64,000 nucleotides of DNA, taken from contig FMBT01000500.1 in NCBI GenBank assembly GCA_900095095.1, positions 1 through 64,000 of the forward strand, written 5' to 3'. A program made the position numbers and the translations under genes. Below the pieces are notes generated by a model. The model did not search any database, had not been told where the DNA came from, and saw only the letters and a list, made by a program, of their open reading frames with translations. Source of the DNA: Fragilariopsis cylindrus CCMP1102. Taxonomy: Eukaryota > Bacillariophyta > Bacillariophyceae > Bacillariales > Bacillariaceae. This document shows, piece by piece, positions 35,001 through 46,083 of the stretch (position 1 is its first letter; each line of letters starts with the position of its first letter).

Positions 35001-37034
35001 ATGGAGGATCCCCAACCCGAAGGCGTTGTTGACGACGATGATGCTAACGTCGTTGAAACTGCCTCGGAATTACAACAACGACTTGCAGAAGAGGCTATGG
35101 AAAAAATGTTGTTAGCTCAAGAAGAGGAAGGAGAAGAAGGAGCTGATGATGATGAAATTGCAAATAATAATAACAATAACAACAACAACAATGGAGAAGG
35201 TAATGACAACAACGACCCTGACTTTGCCGCCAACGACGTTGACGATGACGAAGAAATTCCTTTCTTAGACGACGAAATTATGAATAATGCTGGTATAAAC
35301 TTTCACAATAATCAAGATTCTGAGAATAAGATGAAAAATCCATTTACGTATGTACGGGTTAGTTTTTGGTCTGCTATATTTCTAGTCTATTACGCATTCC
35401 GGTCACGACAACAATGGTATTTAGCATTAGTATTTTTATCATCAAGTAAATGGTCATATGTTATATTGGGTAATGCATTAATTGCATCATTGATTTGGTC
35501 GTTCCAAATGGTTGTGAGTTATGTTTTGAATGGTTTACGATACATGAAGCGGAAGGATTAAGTGACTTTTTTCGTTGGCATATTACTGAAGCATGTTTGG
35601 CATTAACAATTTTTCGAAGTGAACTTAATGTAAAAACTGCAATATTATTTTTGGTACTCGTATTTGCAAAATGCTTACATTGGGTAGTTGATATGAGAGA
35701 AAGTCATTTACGTATGACAGAAGAGGTTGTTGTCGTTCATCCCACGACAGGATGGATCGCTTTGCGTTGGCCTCATGTGAAACTACTAACCTGCATTAAT
35801 ATGTTAGCTGTTTTTGATATTATTGCAGTTGTTATGTGTGGTATGAATATTATGACAAATGGACCATCCGTATCAATTTTCTTTGCCTTTGAAAGTCTTA
35901 TCATGCTTACATCAGTTATTTCTAATACCTTTTGTGGTACCTGCATATGATGGATGGATATTCCATTACTTACACGAAAAATACGATTCTACTAAAAAAT
36001 TGCACAATTTGATCCACCCCTGGAAGGATCACAAGGCGACACTAATTTTTGCCGTTGAGCTACAAGCACAAGCGGCTAAATTTATGTTCTATTTAACTTT
36101 TTTTGCTATCGTTATGACGTATTACGGACTACCTATCAATTTGATCCGAGAGGTATACGTTAGTTTCCATTCACTGAAGACTCGACTGATCGCATTTAAC
36201 AAATACCGGAAACTCATGTCGAGTATGAATCGATTCAAAAATCCAACTACTGAAGATCTAGAAGAGGAACACATATGTATCATATGCCGTGATGAAATGA
36301 CAGTGGAGACATCAAAAAAATTACCAGGATGTGGACACATGTAAGTAAACCGTCTACCTCCCACGCGGTATTGTGCCATATACAATTTTTCCGATCGTAT
36401 GAATCCTATCGCATCTCATCCCTCCTCCCCCCATCTCTCTCTCTCTTTTAAATATCTTATATAATATTATAGATTCCACAAAAGTTGTCTTCGAGATTGG
36501 TTGGTCCAACAACAGACGTGCCCTACCTGTCGAGGAGATATCACTGCTAATGAGGCAAGGCAGAAAGTTCAAGATATTTTGAACGCACGTATACAGGAGC
36601 AAAAACAAGAACAAGAACAGGAAACCAAGGAAGAACAAGAAAAAGAAGGCGGAAACCAGGAAGACCAACAATCCAGCACGGAACGTACATATGCTGATGT
36701 GGGTGAGACAACGGATACGGCTTCGAATACGGGCGTGGAAGATGACCTTGATAAAAAACCAGCCGCGAAGGAGTCTTTCCTGAACAAAGATAAACAAGTT
36801 AGTGCTTCTGCTAGTAGCCAGGAATGCTCCGCCTTTCCAGCGTTTTATCGCGTCATACAAGATACTGGCGCGTCCGTTTTCAACGATGGCGACTTTCCGG
36901 CTGAAATTCGAGTCGTTCCTTTTGGTGTTATCTTGTTGGGACAAGAAATGGATTATAGAAAACACAATGGAGGGAACCGGATGATGGTTAAATGCCTGAT
37001 GGATGGGTATATGATGACAACGTCGAACGAATAA
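35001..37034 (+). CDS. HRD1: HRD1/synoviolin ERAD ubiquitin ligase, two frame breaks
   Basis: RING E3 of ER-associated degradation. Exon 1 is 35001-36340 and exon 2 36473-37034, with a 132-bp intron (GTAAGT...TTATAG) inside the RING. An unusually long acidic/Asn-rich N-terminus (about 110 residues) precedes the membrane helices. HRD1 hallmarks follow: ITEACLALTIFRSELNVKTA, FAKCLHWVVDMRESH, and YGLPINLIREVYVSF, which leads into the cytosolic RING CIICRDEM, CGHIFHKSCLRDWL, CPTC. The tail is Gln/Glu-rich. The frame breaks near 35543 (one more C gives GLRYHEAEGLSDFF) and near 35930, where TTTT read as TTT gives SNTFVVPAYDGW. It should extract and ubiquitinate misfolded ER proteins. Confidence 0.9.
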
Positions 37035-38242
37035 TTGCTATACCATTTGAATCGCAATAGAGCAATTTTACTATACAGTACTATCGAGATCAACAGCCTC
37101 CATTTATTCTTGTACCGGTAGCCCTTGGGAGATTAGATGAATGAATAAAAGAAAATGCATCAAATGTATCAATCAAAATTGGGACCCCAAATCAGAAACA
37201 GTATTTGTGTAATGTTTACATGTTTACGCATCTTTAATTAGTAGCATGTTATGATTTGACAATTATTGCACATATTATATTCTTTTACAATATGAAGTAT
37301 ATGAATTAGTTGCACATTGTAGGAGTTAACTCGGTATTATTTTTGCCAACTTGTTGCCATTTCCCCCATACCAGCTAGTATTGCTAGTTACCAGTAGGTT
37401 TAGGCTTTTATCTACATCATATCTATATTATTAGGACTGTTCTGAACTGCCCTATGAGAATACACTCAATTACACACACACACACTCCTTTTTTTTTACA
37501 CCAAGATTATCTCAATCAAGATCAACTACATATGATGGAAATTATTATCACCATTAATCACAACAAGTTGAAGGCTTCCTGATGACTTGACTCACTCTGA
37601 ATGTGCACTGATTCGGCTTTATTGGTATGGTATGTACTGCTACAAATTTTGTCAGCACCGCCTTTTTGCTCCTACATATCTTTTGCCAGTAACTTGATAG
37701 TAATTTTAACTTCTATTATGATGTTGTGGCCCTATTTAAATTTGATATCTCATTTTAACGTATACACTGTACGTACTAACTGTATGAATACATAGGTCCT
37801 ACACCTACAAGTGTCGTGTTCGTGTCGTAGTAAAATTTCAAAAGATACTTAACATAATGCGTCTGCATCTCCTGTACTGGTACTGTACTGTATGTAGCAA
37901 ATTGAAATGGACCAATGATGCATCATAATATTATGTTGACTGTTGCGACGAAGCACCAAGACCAAATTGACAACCTTGTCCTTCAGTAAGAATTCAATAC
38001 AATCAAGCTTTGTGGGTGTATCTAAAGAAAAGAGTGTTGCAAGATATTTCTCATAAGCAAACATACAATCCAAAAAATAAGAAAAGTCGTCGTCATTGTT
38101 AGCTATTACGTGATGATGGAAAACAAACAGATACAGCGACGAGGACGTCTTTGTCTTCATCAACTCATCAACGAAATTTGAGACAAAGGAATCGAACAGT
38201 AGCATCATCATCATCATCATCGGGGTTTCTCTCTCTTGCGCG
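37035..38242. other. Gene-free stretch
   Basis: AT-rich with (CA)n and poly-T at about 37470-37500. The 175-codon minus-strand frame (37849-38376) overlaps the start of the next gene, has Met/Leu and Asp runs from trinucleotide repeats, and no domain. Confidence 0.4.
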
Positions 38243-41200
38243 ATGAGTAGTCTTTTATCAATAATCGCATTCACAACGATAAACGCCATCGTAGTGCATT
38301 CTGCGTCAACAGGACAACATAGTAAACAAAAAATACTATCATCGTTGCGAGGAGGTGTACTACTTAACAATGGCAATAATTCTAATAACTCGACGTTACA
38401 GCAGCTGCTGATATCGACATCGGAGGTTCCGAGCAGGAGCTTACCGACGAGGATTTAGATGAATATATTGAATTTTTACTTGCTTATGCAGATGATTTAG
38501 CCTCCGAATCAGACAATCCACTTTTTAGAAATTATGATTATAACGAAGAAATCATCAGCAGTACAAGCAGCGTGAACAAACACGTACCAGAAGTGGATAA
38601 TAACGTAGTAGAGCCATTACTGGTAGACGATGTGGAAGACGATCGACAACTTGATGCTATGGTTGAGAAGTTAGTGGCATCAATCGAAGACTCTGACTTG
38701 ATAGAAGAGGAAGAAGAAAAACGAGATATGGAATTAGAAATTAATTTACAGCAGCAGGAGGTAGAGACAACACTGCCGTCGATAAGGGATGACGTTGTTG
38801 TAGAGGATGTTGACGTTGGTATTGACGAGCTACATGTGGATGATAGTACACCGATTGTAGAGGAAGCGTCGTTACCGATTGAACAAGAAGAAGAATCAAT
38901 ACTGGTTGATAGTATCATCGAAGATATTGAAGCTATTGCTGATGATGATGAGGAAAAGCAACCGGAAGAAGAAGAATCAGAATACATCGAAGAGATTATT
39001 TCTGTCGCCGCATCAGAGGATATCATACTAACAGTATCGGATGACGACACTGGCGATACTTCGGTATTTTTAGAAGGAGAAGAAGATCAAATCTTCAATA
39101 ATAACGAAGATGTAGACTCCGCGGCAGATTCTCTGATCAAAAATGACGACGATGACGATGTCGTCGAAGAGGAAGCGGGAGAATCAATAAATACGTTCTA
39201 TTTGGGTTCATCTGCTGTAGATAATATGCCAGAAAATACTTCAAGCGTTACATCAACGGTTGTCCCGTTAACGGAGGAGATTGAAGACACTACAACATCA
39301 AAAGAGACAAAACGATTATCTTTGTTTTCATCTTTGATGGAAGGCTTGCGATGGGAAAAAGTTACGAGCTCGAACTCGAACTTGAACGACGACGATGCAG
39401 CTACAGATAATGTTGTTACTGACTCGACTGAGACTGAGGATGTTTTAGACGAAGCGACCGATGAAACAATTCACGAATCTTATAATAGTGAATTGCCGCT
39501 AACGAGGGTTGCACTTGGAGATCTCGATGTATCGGAACAAGAACATACTATTTCTGTTCACGATAGTCCAAAAGTTGAATCGGAAACGGAAATTCAAAGA
39601 ATTGAAATAAATGGGTCGACTGCAGGTGATCAAATTTTGGTGTCTCAACAACAACAAAACAAACCTACTGCCTCGGAAGAAAAGCAAAACGTAGAGATGA
39701 ATATCGTCTCCTCGGTCAAAAAACATTATCAGGGCGTGTGGGGCACTGTAAAAGGTTTTTGTTACCAAAAACGGGAATTAATCTACGGAAAATTTAAACC
39801 AACTCCTCCGGAAAGAGACTATACAAAGATTTACGAAAAATACTTTGCAAGTCAACACACTAACGACTCCGATGACATTAACGAGAATTCTCAAGAGGAA
39901 GATAAATATAATTTGAAAAGAGCTTTCATGCGACCGTGGGGTACAGTTGTGAAAAATTTCAAACCAATAATAGAATTCATGACAGCAACAGAATCTGATC
40001 AGTACTCCCTGGGAATTCAATCAGCCGCAACAAACAGTAACGTCTGTGACACTCACTCCGGATTAGGAGTGTATAGCGATGAAACTCCTACAGAGATAGA
40101 AGATACTTTCGAAGAAATACCTGCAGAGATAGAAGATACTTTCGAAGAAACACCTGCAGAGATAGAAAGTGCTTTCGAAGAAACACCTGCAGAGATAGAA
40201 GATACTTTCGAAGAAACACCTGCAGAAATAGAAGATACTTTCGAAGAAACACCTTCAGAGAGAGAAGATACTTCGGAAGAAACCGACCAATCAATTGATT
40301 GCACTGAGAGTAGATCATCAAAGGGCTCCTATCATAAGACTGTCTTCGGTCGACTGTGGGGTACCACCAAAGACACGGACGAGACTGATCAAGAAATAGC
40401 AACTCCTGATCTATATTTTCTAGGATTACATGTAGCTAAAGAAAGCACTTTTGATATTGATATCGGTAAGGGATTGGGAGAAAAAGAAGGAACAATAGAT
40501 AATAATGCAGTCGACAAGGAAAACTTTGTAGTCGAAGAAGTTGATGTTGCTGAGGTGGCCGTGAGCTATGGGATTCTCAATAAGGTGGACGAATCCTTCG
40601 ATGTTAATAGTTTCGATATCTCCGAGTCGTCAGGTGAATCACCAGCAGAATATTCTGAGGAGATGGAAGAAGAAGTTGAAAGGAATATTCTACAACTTCA
40701 TGGTGTTGAGAAACACGAAATTGCTACTGATGACATTAAAGTCGACAACGATGAGGAGTTAGCCAGCGTGGCTGACGACATAGAATCATCAGAAAATTTC
40801 GAGAATGAACCCGTTGAGGTCGAAAAAGAAATTGAAATCTTAATCCAGAATGATAAGGGTGACGACGAAGAGACACTATCCAAAATAGAGAATGAAACAA
40901 ATCCTATCGAGGAAGAAGATTCTTTGACTGACGTGGATAATGTTGCTGACGATATCCTTGATACTGTCATTATTCTCAGCGCATCAGAATCCCTTGAATC
41001 GGCATCGGAAGAAACTGAAGAGGAATTGCGTGAAAGTGAACTGCACGATGATGATGACGCTGATAACAACTTTGAGGTTGTTACTGATATTGAGGAAGAT
41101 ACAGCTACAATGGTTTCGGAGGGAGACGATGACTCCATCGAAGTAGAGAACGAGGACGAAGAAGTGGACGAGGAAGATTTTCCAACAGATAATATTTCTG

Positions 41201-43194
41201 TCTTTTCCGAACAGGACGAATTTTCCGACGAGGAAGATTTTGTAGACCTTGATGGCCACGACGATGAAATAATCGAAACTGAGAGTGAAATTGACGATGA
41301 CGAATGTAATAAAATGGACGATTCGGTGATTTTGAAGGAAATCAGTTCTTTATTATCCGAAGAGATGGAAAATACGAACTTTTTTTGGAAATTTTTGGTA
41401 GCTAAAGGCTTGGAACAATATATCATGATTGCAGTTGTGATATCAGAGTGGTTTCATCTTTATGTCCTGACTCCATTTATCGATAGTATTTATTGGGCTT
41501 CGGAAAGAACAGGACACAACATTTTGCAAAGTGGTCGTATCTCTCCCCCCAAGTGGTTGAAGACCCGTGGAGGAGCTCTTTTAACTTCGATTAGTGATGA
41601 CGAAGACGCGAACGAGGTTGAGGAGGAAGGAAACGACTGTGATCAAGAAGGTTCAAATGGAGAGGATAGCACAGAACTTGACAGTGATTACGGAACGGAG
41701 TCCAAGAACATGGACGGTACCAATAATATGGATCAGGACGATCAAGTCTTATCGGTAGAAAGTGAAAATGATATCGAGTCTATGCCTGAATCTCTTCCGA
41801 CCCGCAGTAGAGTAAGACCAAATTTCATGTTTCGATTTCTTCTAGACTATGGTCTAATCGGCCACATTCTGATCATGGAATTGATTTTAGTAGCAGAATG
41901 GTTCCAAGCTTATGTACCAATGCTCCCAAGTTTGTTGAAGTACGTCGTTTACGATGTGCTCAAGTATAAGAAAGAGTCACGTCGCGACAATGGAGATCGT
42001 GCTTATGATCAACCTAGTGGTTTAATAAATCCTGACGGCACCTCTCGTGTCGGTAAAAAGCCGAAGCAACAAACAAAGAAGGATGATCAGAAAGCATTAG
42101 ATAACTTAAGGAATATCGGTGATGTCAATCAAGCAAAGTATCGCTTTATCACTCAGACGTTTATGGAGCGGCATTCCCTAGGTCCATACGGCACCAGTAT
42201 CTCCGAAATTGAAGTTGAGGTCGAAACCGAAGAAATCGAAGCAGATAGTGACTCAGGGTGGATATTGGAAGCGCTAGCCCACGAAAGCGACGAGAACGAT
42301 GACGAAGTCAGCTCTCGCTTTCAACCCAACGTCGGATTCTCCCTAGGTAGTGACGGTCCAAAAATGACCGTCGGGATGGATTTCACCGTAGGCAAATCAA
42401 CCAAACGGAGAAAGAAAAAATCATCCCAACTTGGCACAATTGTCCGTCAGATCGATTACAGTGGTAGTGTCTCATCGAAGAAAAAGCCTCCCGTGTCCCA
42501 TGTGAGTGATCGCGAAAGTGGTGTAATGGGACGATTGCGTGCTGCGGGAGCAAACAGTCTCATGGGACGTAGTATATTAGGTGCATATCCAGCAGATCTC
42601 CCACCCCCGCACGAAGCAGGCGATGCTTCTGGGTTAATTGATCTAGCACGAAAATATGGCTACGGTGATTGGTCTGACGATGGCGATCTCTCCGATAGCA
42701 ACTTCTATCCAGACAGTGATGAAGATGAAGATGAAAATGACGACGACGAGTATTTTATGAATGAAGAAGTGCTGGATCGCCGGAGGAAACGATCGTCTAC
42801 TTCTAGTAGTAACAAGAAAAAGAAATCACGGAAACGCAGATCTTCTCAACAAGAACTTGGAGTTAGTTTTGATTTTGACCTGAGTAGGAGTTCTTCTCAA
42901 GGAGTATCTCCTCCCTTATCAGATATAAACACTCGAAGAAGAGAAGAGTCATCTGTTAGTGGTTCTATGTCTTCTGCTCGTCGTCGCCGCAAAAGCAATA
43001 GCGGCAAACCACGAAGTCGTCTACCGTCACCAGCAATGGCAAAGATTGGTAATATTTCCCAACAATCGAAAAGTCGTTCATCTACCATTGATAGAACGGA
43101 CCTTAAAAACGCTATCCAAGATAATGCAACCAGAAGGAAAAAGACAAGAACGATTAGTCCTGCAATGTCTCTTTTGGACGAGAAGAAAAAGTAA
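38243..43194 (+). CDS. Secreted very acidic repeat protein with a duplicated hydrophobic module
   Basis: About 1650 residues, single exon, with one frame break near 38393 where an extra C joins the signal-peptide frame to the long frame (NNLDVTAAADIDIGG). The start at 38243 gives a signal peptide (LLSIIAFTTINAIVVHSAS) followed by LSSLRGG, a motif common behind diatom signal peptides. Most of the protein is Glu/Asp/Ser-rich. Inside are six 11-residue EETPAEIEDTF repeats and three WGT motifs (VWGTVKGF, PWGTVVKNF, LWGTTKD). Two related hydrophobic modules (about 41380-41500 and 41826-41960) share a pattern: FLxxxGL, I-x-I, then EWFxxYV. The C-terminus is basic with Ser/Arg/Lys. No enzyme domain is recognised. 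A membrane or cell-wall role is possible but unproven. Confidence 0.75.
40081..40278 (+). repeat. Six tandem 33-bp units coding for EETPAEIEDTF
   Basis: Perfect 33-bp period from gaaact at 40081. Units 2-5 are nearly identical, while units 1 and 6 are diverged, the usual pattern of recent expansion from the middle. The array is in frame with the acidic protein. Confidence 0.95.
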
Positions 43195-43789
43195 AAATAC
43201 CGAGAAGCAGCATCAGTAGTACAACGTATATGTAGAAAATGTTACGACTATTATATTAAATACTTTTACTAGTAGTAGGACTTCTATGTTAGCACTCATT
43301 AGTACCATCGCATTATTAGATGAATTGTTTGTTATATTATCTTGACGATGCAATTGTAAATAATATGTAGCTTATCTAGATATCATAACCATTTTGATGA
43401 TATCACTTCTTTGATGTGTTAATGAATGATATTCATTTCTTAAAGCTCACTTCGCCGTCGGGTACAAGAATGGCTAATTGATTGGTTCATTTGCTATTCG
43501 TAATTACTACTTTTTATTATCTCTCATTCCAGAACTCTAAACACAGTATCCCACTTTCATGACAAATAATTGCTACGTACAAATATGATATGTCTATCCA
43601 CATCTACCGAATACAATAGATGAGATCAAAACGATTGATTACAATGCAGTATTGTTTTGCAAAAATTGCGACCTTTCCTTCAAAAGGTCAATTTTTATGA
43701 TATAATATGAAATGGAATGCTACTTACTATCAGTACTTTTTGAACATGATGTTGTTTCGAAGCAGATAATATGTAGTATATATCCTCGA
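43195..43789. other. Convergent intergenic region
   Basis: AT-rich DNA between the 3' ends of the acidic protein gene and the dehydrogenase gene. Nothing is supported. Confidence 0.4.
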
Positions 43790-44952
43790 TTAAGCTTCAA
43801 CTAATTTCTCACTTGCCTCCCAAAGCTTCGTCGCATTTTCTGCGGTCCCGTTAGGATTTGGCAATTTCAATGGCCATCCTCCGTTCACGGAGGCTTCATC
43901 TTTGTAAATACCCACTTGTGAATAAAACTTACCAGACTCTATATCATCCGCAAGCAAGCAATGGAGAGTTGTCTGAGCACCGTCCTCTGCCGTAATAATA
44001 TCTCCTTTTAAAATGAAAATGTTCTTAACAAGTCCACCCATCATTTTACCAAGGAAGCTAGTACCGAATATTTTTGCCATAACGTGTTGATCTAATGGAC
44101 TCTGAACCCATCCTGGATGGACACTTGTAGAAATAAGCTTATCCGAAGGATACTTTTGAGATGCACCAAGTGCATGTAAGTAATTAGAAAGTTTACTTTG
44201 CCCATAAGACTCACCGGGATCGTACTCACGTGTTTCAAAGTTAAGATCGTCGAAATCAACAGTAGGCATAACATCACGCATTGTTGTTAAGGCTGCTGCA
44301 CATGATGACAAAGCAACGAATCGTGATGGTTTCTTGGTATCGTCGGCCGTTTTGATAAGAACAGGAGTGAGTAGCTTCATAAGCAAGAAATGACCAAGAT
44401 GATTGCAACCAAATTGCATCTCGAATCCATCCTTGGTCTTCCCATAGGGACATCCCATAATTCCTGTCATAAGAAATCCAATAGATATCATCATGAAAAT
44501 CAGCATGGTATTGGAGAGGAGAGGATCACTTAGTTAGTTGTCGATACGATCAAGGTGATACACGAATCTCTTACAAAGCAAGACCAAAAAGCAAGAAAAA
44601 AGAATCTATCCGAATCATTTTGTGAGTTGATTTTACTCTTACCTGCATTGTTAACCAATCCATCCAGTCGCTCATACTTTTCTTTGAATGCATCAACAAA
44701 GTCACGAATACTTTGAAGTGATGCAAGATCAAGTGTAGTTAAGAAGATACCATTAGTTTCTTTAGCAGCGACCTGACCCCGTTCTTCATTACGACATGCA
44801 AGAATGACAGTTCCTCCCTGCTTAACGAGTTGCCTAGTAGTTTCTAATCCACATCCTGAATTTGCTCCTGTTACGATAAAGATCTGATCAGTCAGCTTTT
44901 TTTCGAATAATTTTGGATCGCAACGAAGAGTAGGAGGCATGTGTAACAGCAT
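43790..44952 (-). CDS. Short-chain dehydrogenase/reductase, retinol-dehydrogenase / protochlorophyllide-reductase-like class
   Basis: Two exons, 44952-44643 and 44463-43790, with a 179-bp intron (GTAAGA...ATGACAG) inserted after the G that begins the Gly of the NNAG motif. The product is 327 residues. The Rossmann NAD(P)-binding motif TGANSGCG lies near residue 28, with ACRNEERG after strand 2, as in NADP-preferring enzymes. LVNNAG, the substrate-side CNHLGHFLL, and the catalytic YGQSK (YxxxK) with an upstream Ser are all present. The closest class in memory is the retinol dehydrogenase 11-14/WWOX-like group, broad oxidoreductases of retinoids, steroids and lipid aldehydes. No clear signal peptide is seen, and the substrate is unknown. 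Confidence 0.9.
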
Positions 44953-46083
44953 GATGGTGTTGTATTGATAGACAGATGATACTAAGATATATTATGATGG
45001 TAATTCGAGGTGCTTAACTTCTTTACTGTACATGTAACAGCATTATTTGTACAAGATACAATTGTATGCCTATTATAATATGTGCTATATCGAATTACGG
45101 TACCAGGTAGGGTTGAACAATTGTTAACAAATAAGAAGAAGCACATTGCATGCATTGCACGAATTGCGTGAATTGCATGAATTGCAATGTGAGTTGTGAA
45201 CCTCGCCGAGATGTCGAGAGGCAAGAGAGGCTTATTCTATTTTTAATATTCAAGTTTAGTATGTACTAGTAACCAACCGTAGTAGATTTAATGAGATCAA
45301 CCGTATTCCAGTCGTGCAATTAATATTTTATGATAAACAATCCATGTACGTATAGGACTAGTAGTATTATTCATACATACCGCACGTACCTACAATCCCA
45401 TTTTGCGTTTTAGGCTTATTAGGTGTTGACATGAAGGAACCGTTAGTTTAATCTTGTTAAAAATCAAATTACGCACATCAAGTAAGTGCACATACCAATT
45501 GACCGTTAATCCATTCTTTTGAGATCTGACATAACGCGAGGAAGTTTCTTATTCTTCGCATTGAATACGACGCACTGTACAGTAATTCTTCAATAATCGA
45601 ATTGCAAACAGTAACGGTCAAAAAGATCAAGATCCGATTGTATTGGTTTTTAATGTAGAAAAGCTCTTAACTACTTATACTTTCAAATACTCTTGTAGCG
45701 ACTATTAGATAATTCGCTGTAACAAAAAGGAAGCCGTGATAAGCTACAACGGTATTAGTAGACAAAGAAGTACAGTGCTGTAGGCTGAACAATACACGGT
45801 ATTAAAGCAAGCGAAGATAAAGAACAGGCTGAACAAAGAAAAGCAACAAAAACAAAAAGAGAAAAAAGGGTTGGTTGACATTACTCAAACTCTTTCTAAC
45901 AGTTCTTGTATTCGAAAGAGAGAAAGGATAGAAATACAACAAGGAGTAGGAGTAACCCTTTGACGGAATCGGTACTGTATTCGTAAGAACGTAACGAAGC
46001 AACAAAAAGAGTTAAGCAAAGAGAGAAAGAGATAAAGAAAGAGAAAATAACCCATAGACAACGTAAGCAACAAGTAGTGGGAT
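44953..46083. other. Gene-free stretch
   Basis: Divergent upstream region between the dehydrogenase and the TPR gene. It contains the small repeat at 45145-45190. Purine-rich leader DNA (45830-46070) precedes the TPR start and generates long shadow frames on the minus strand. Confidence 0.4.
45145..45190. repeat. Short degenerate 9-bp tandem repeat
   Basis: About five units of gaattgcat/gcattgcac type occur in a row. The array is non-coding. Confidence 0.7.

Noticed and set aside
37849-38376. 175-codon minus-strand frame overlapping the start of the acidic protein
   Set aside because: Met/Asp runs come from trinucleotide repeats, no domain is present, and it lies opposite a convincing signal peptide.
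40698-41426. 242-codon minus-strand Ser-rich frame
   Set aside because: It is the antisense shadow of the Glu/Asp-rich coding strand (GAA/GAT reads as TTC/ATC and TCx).
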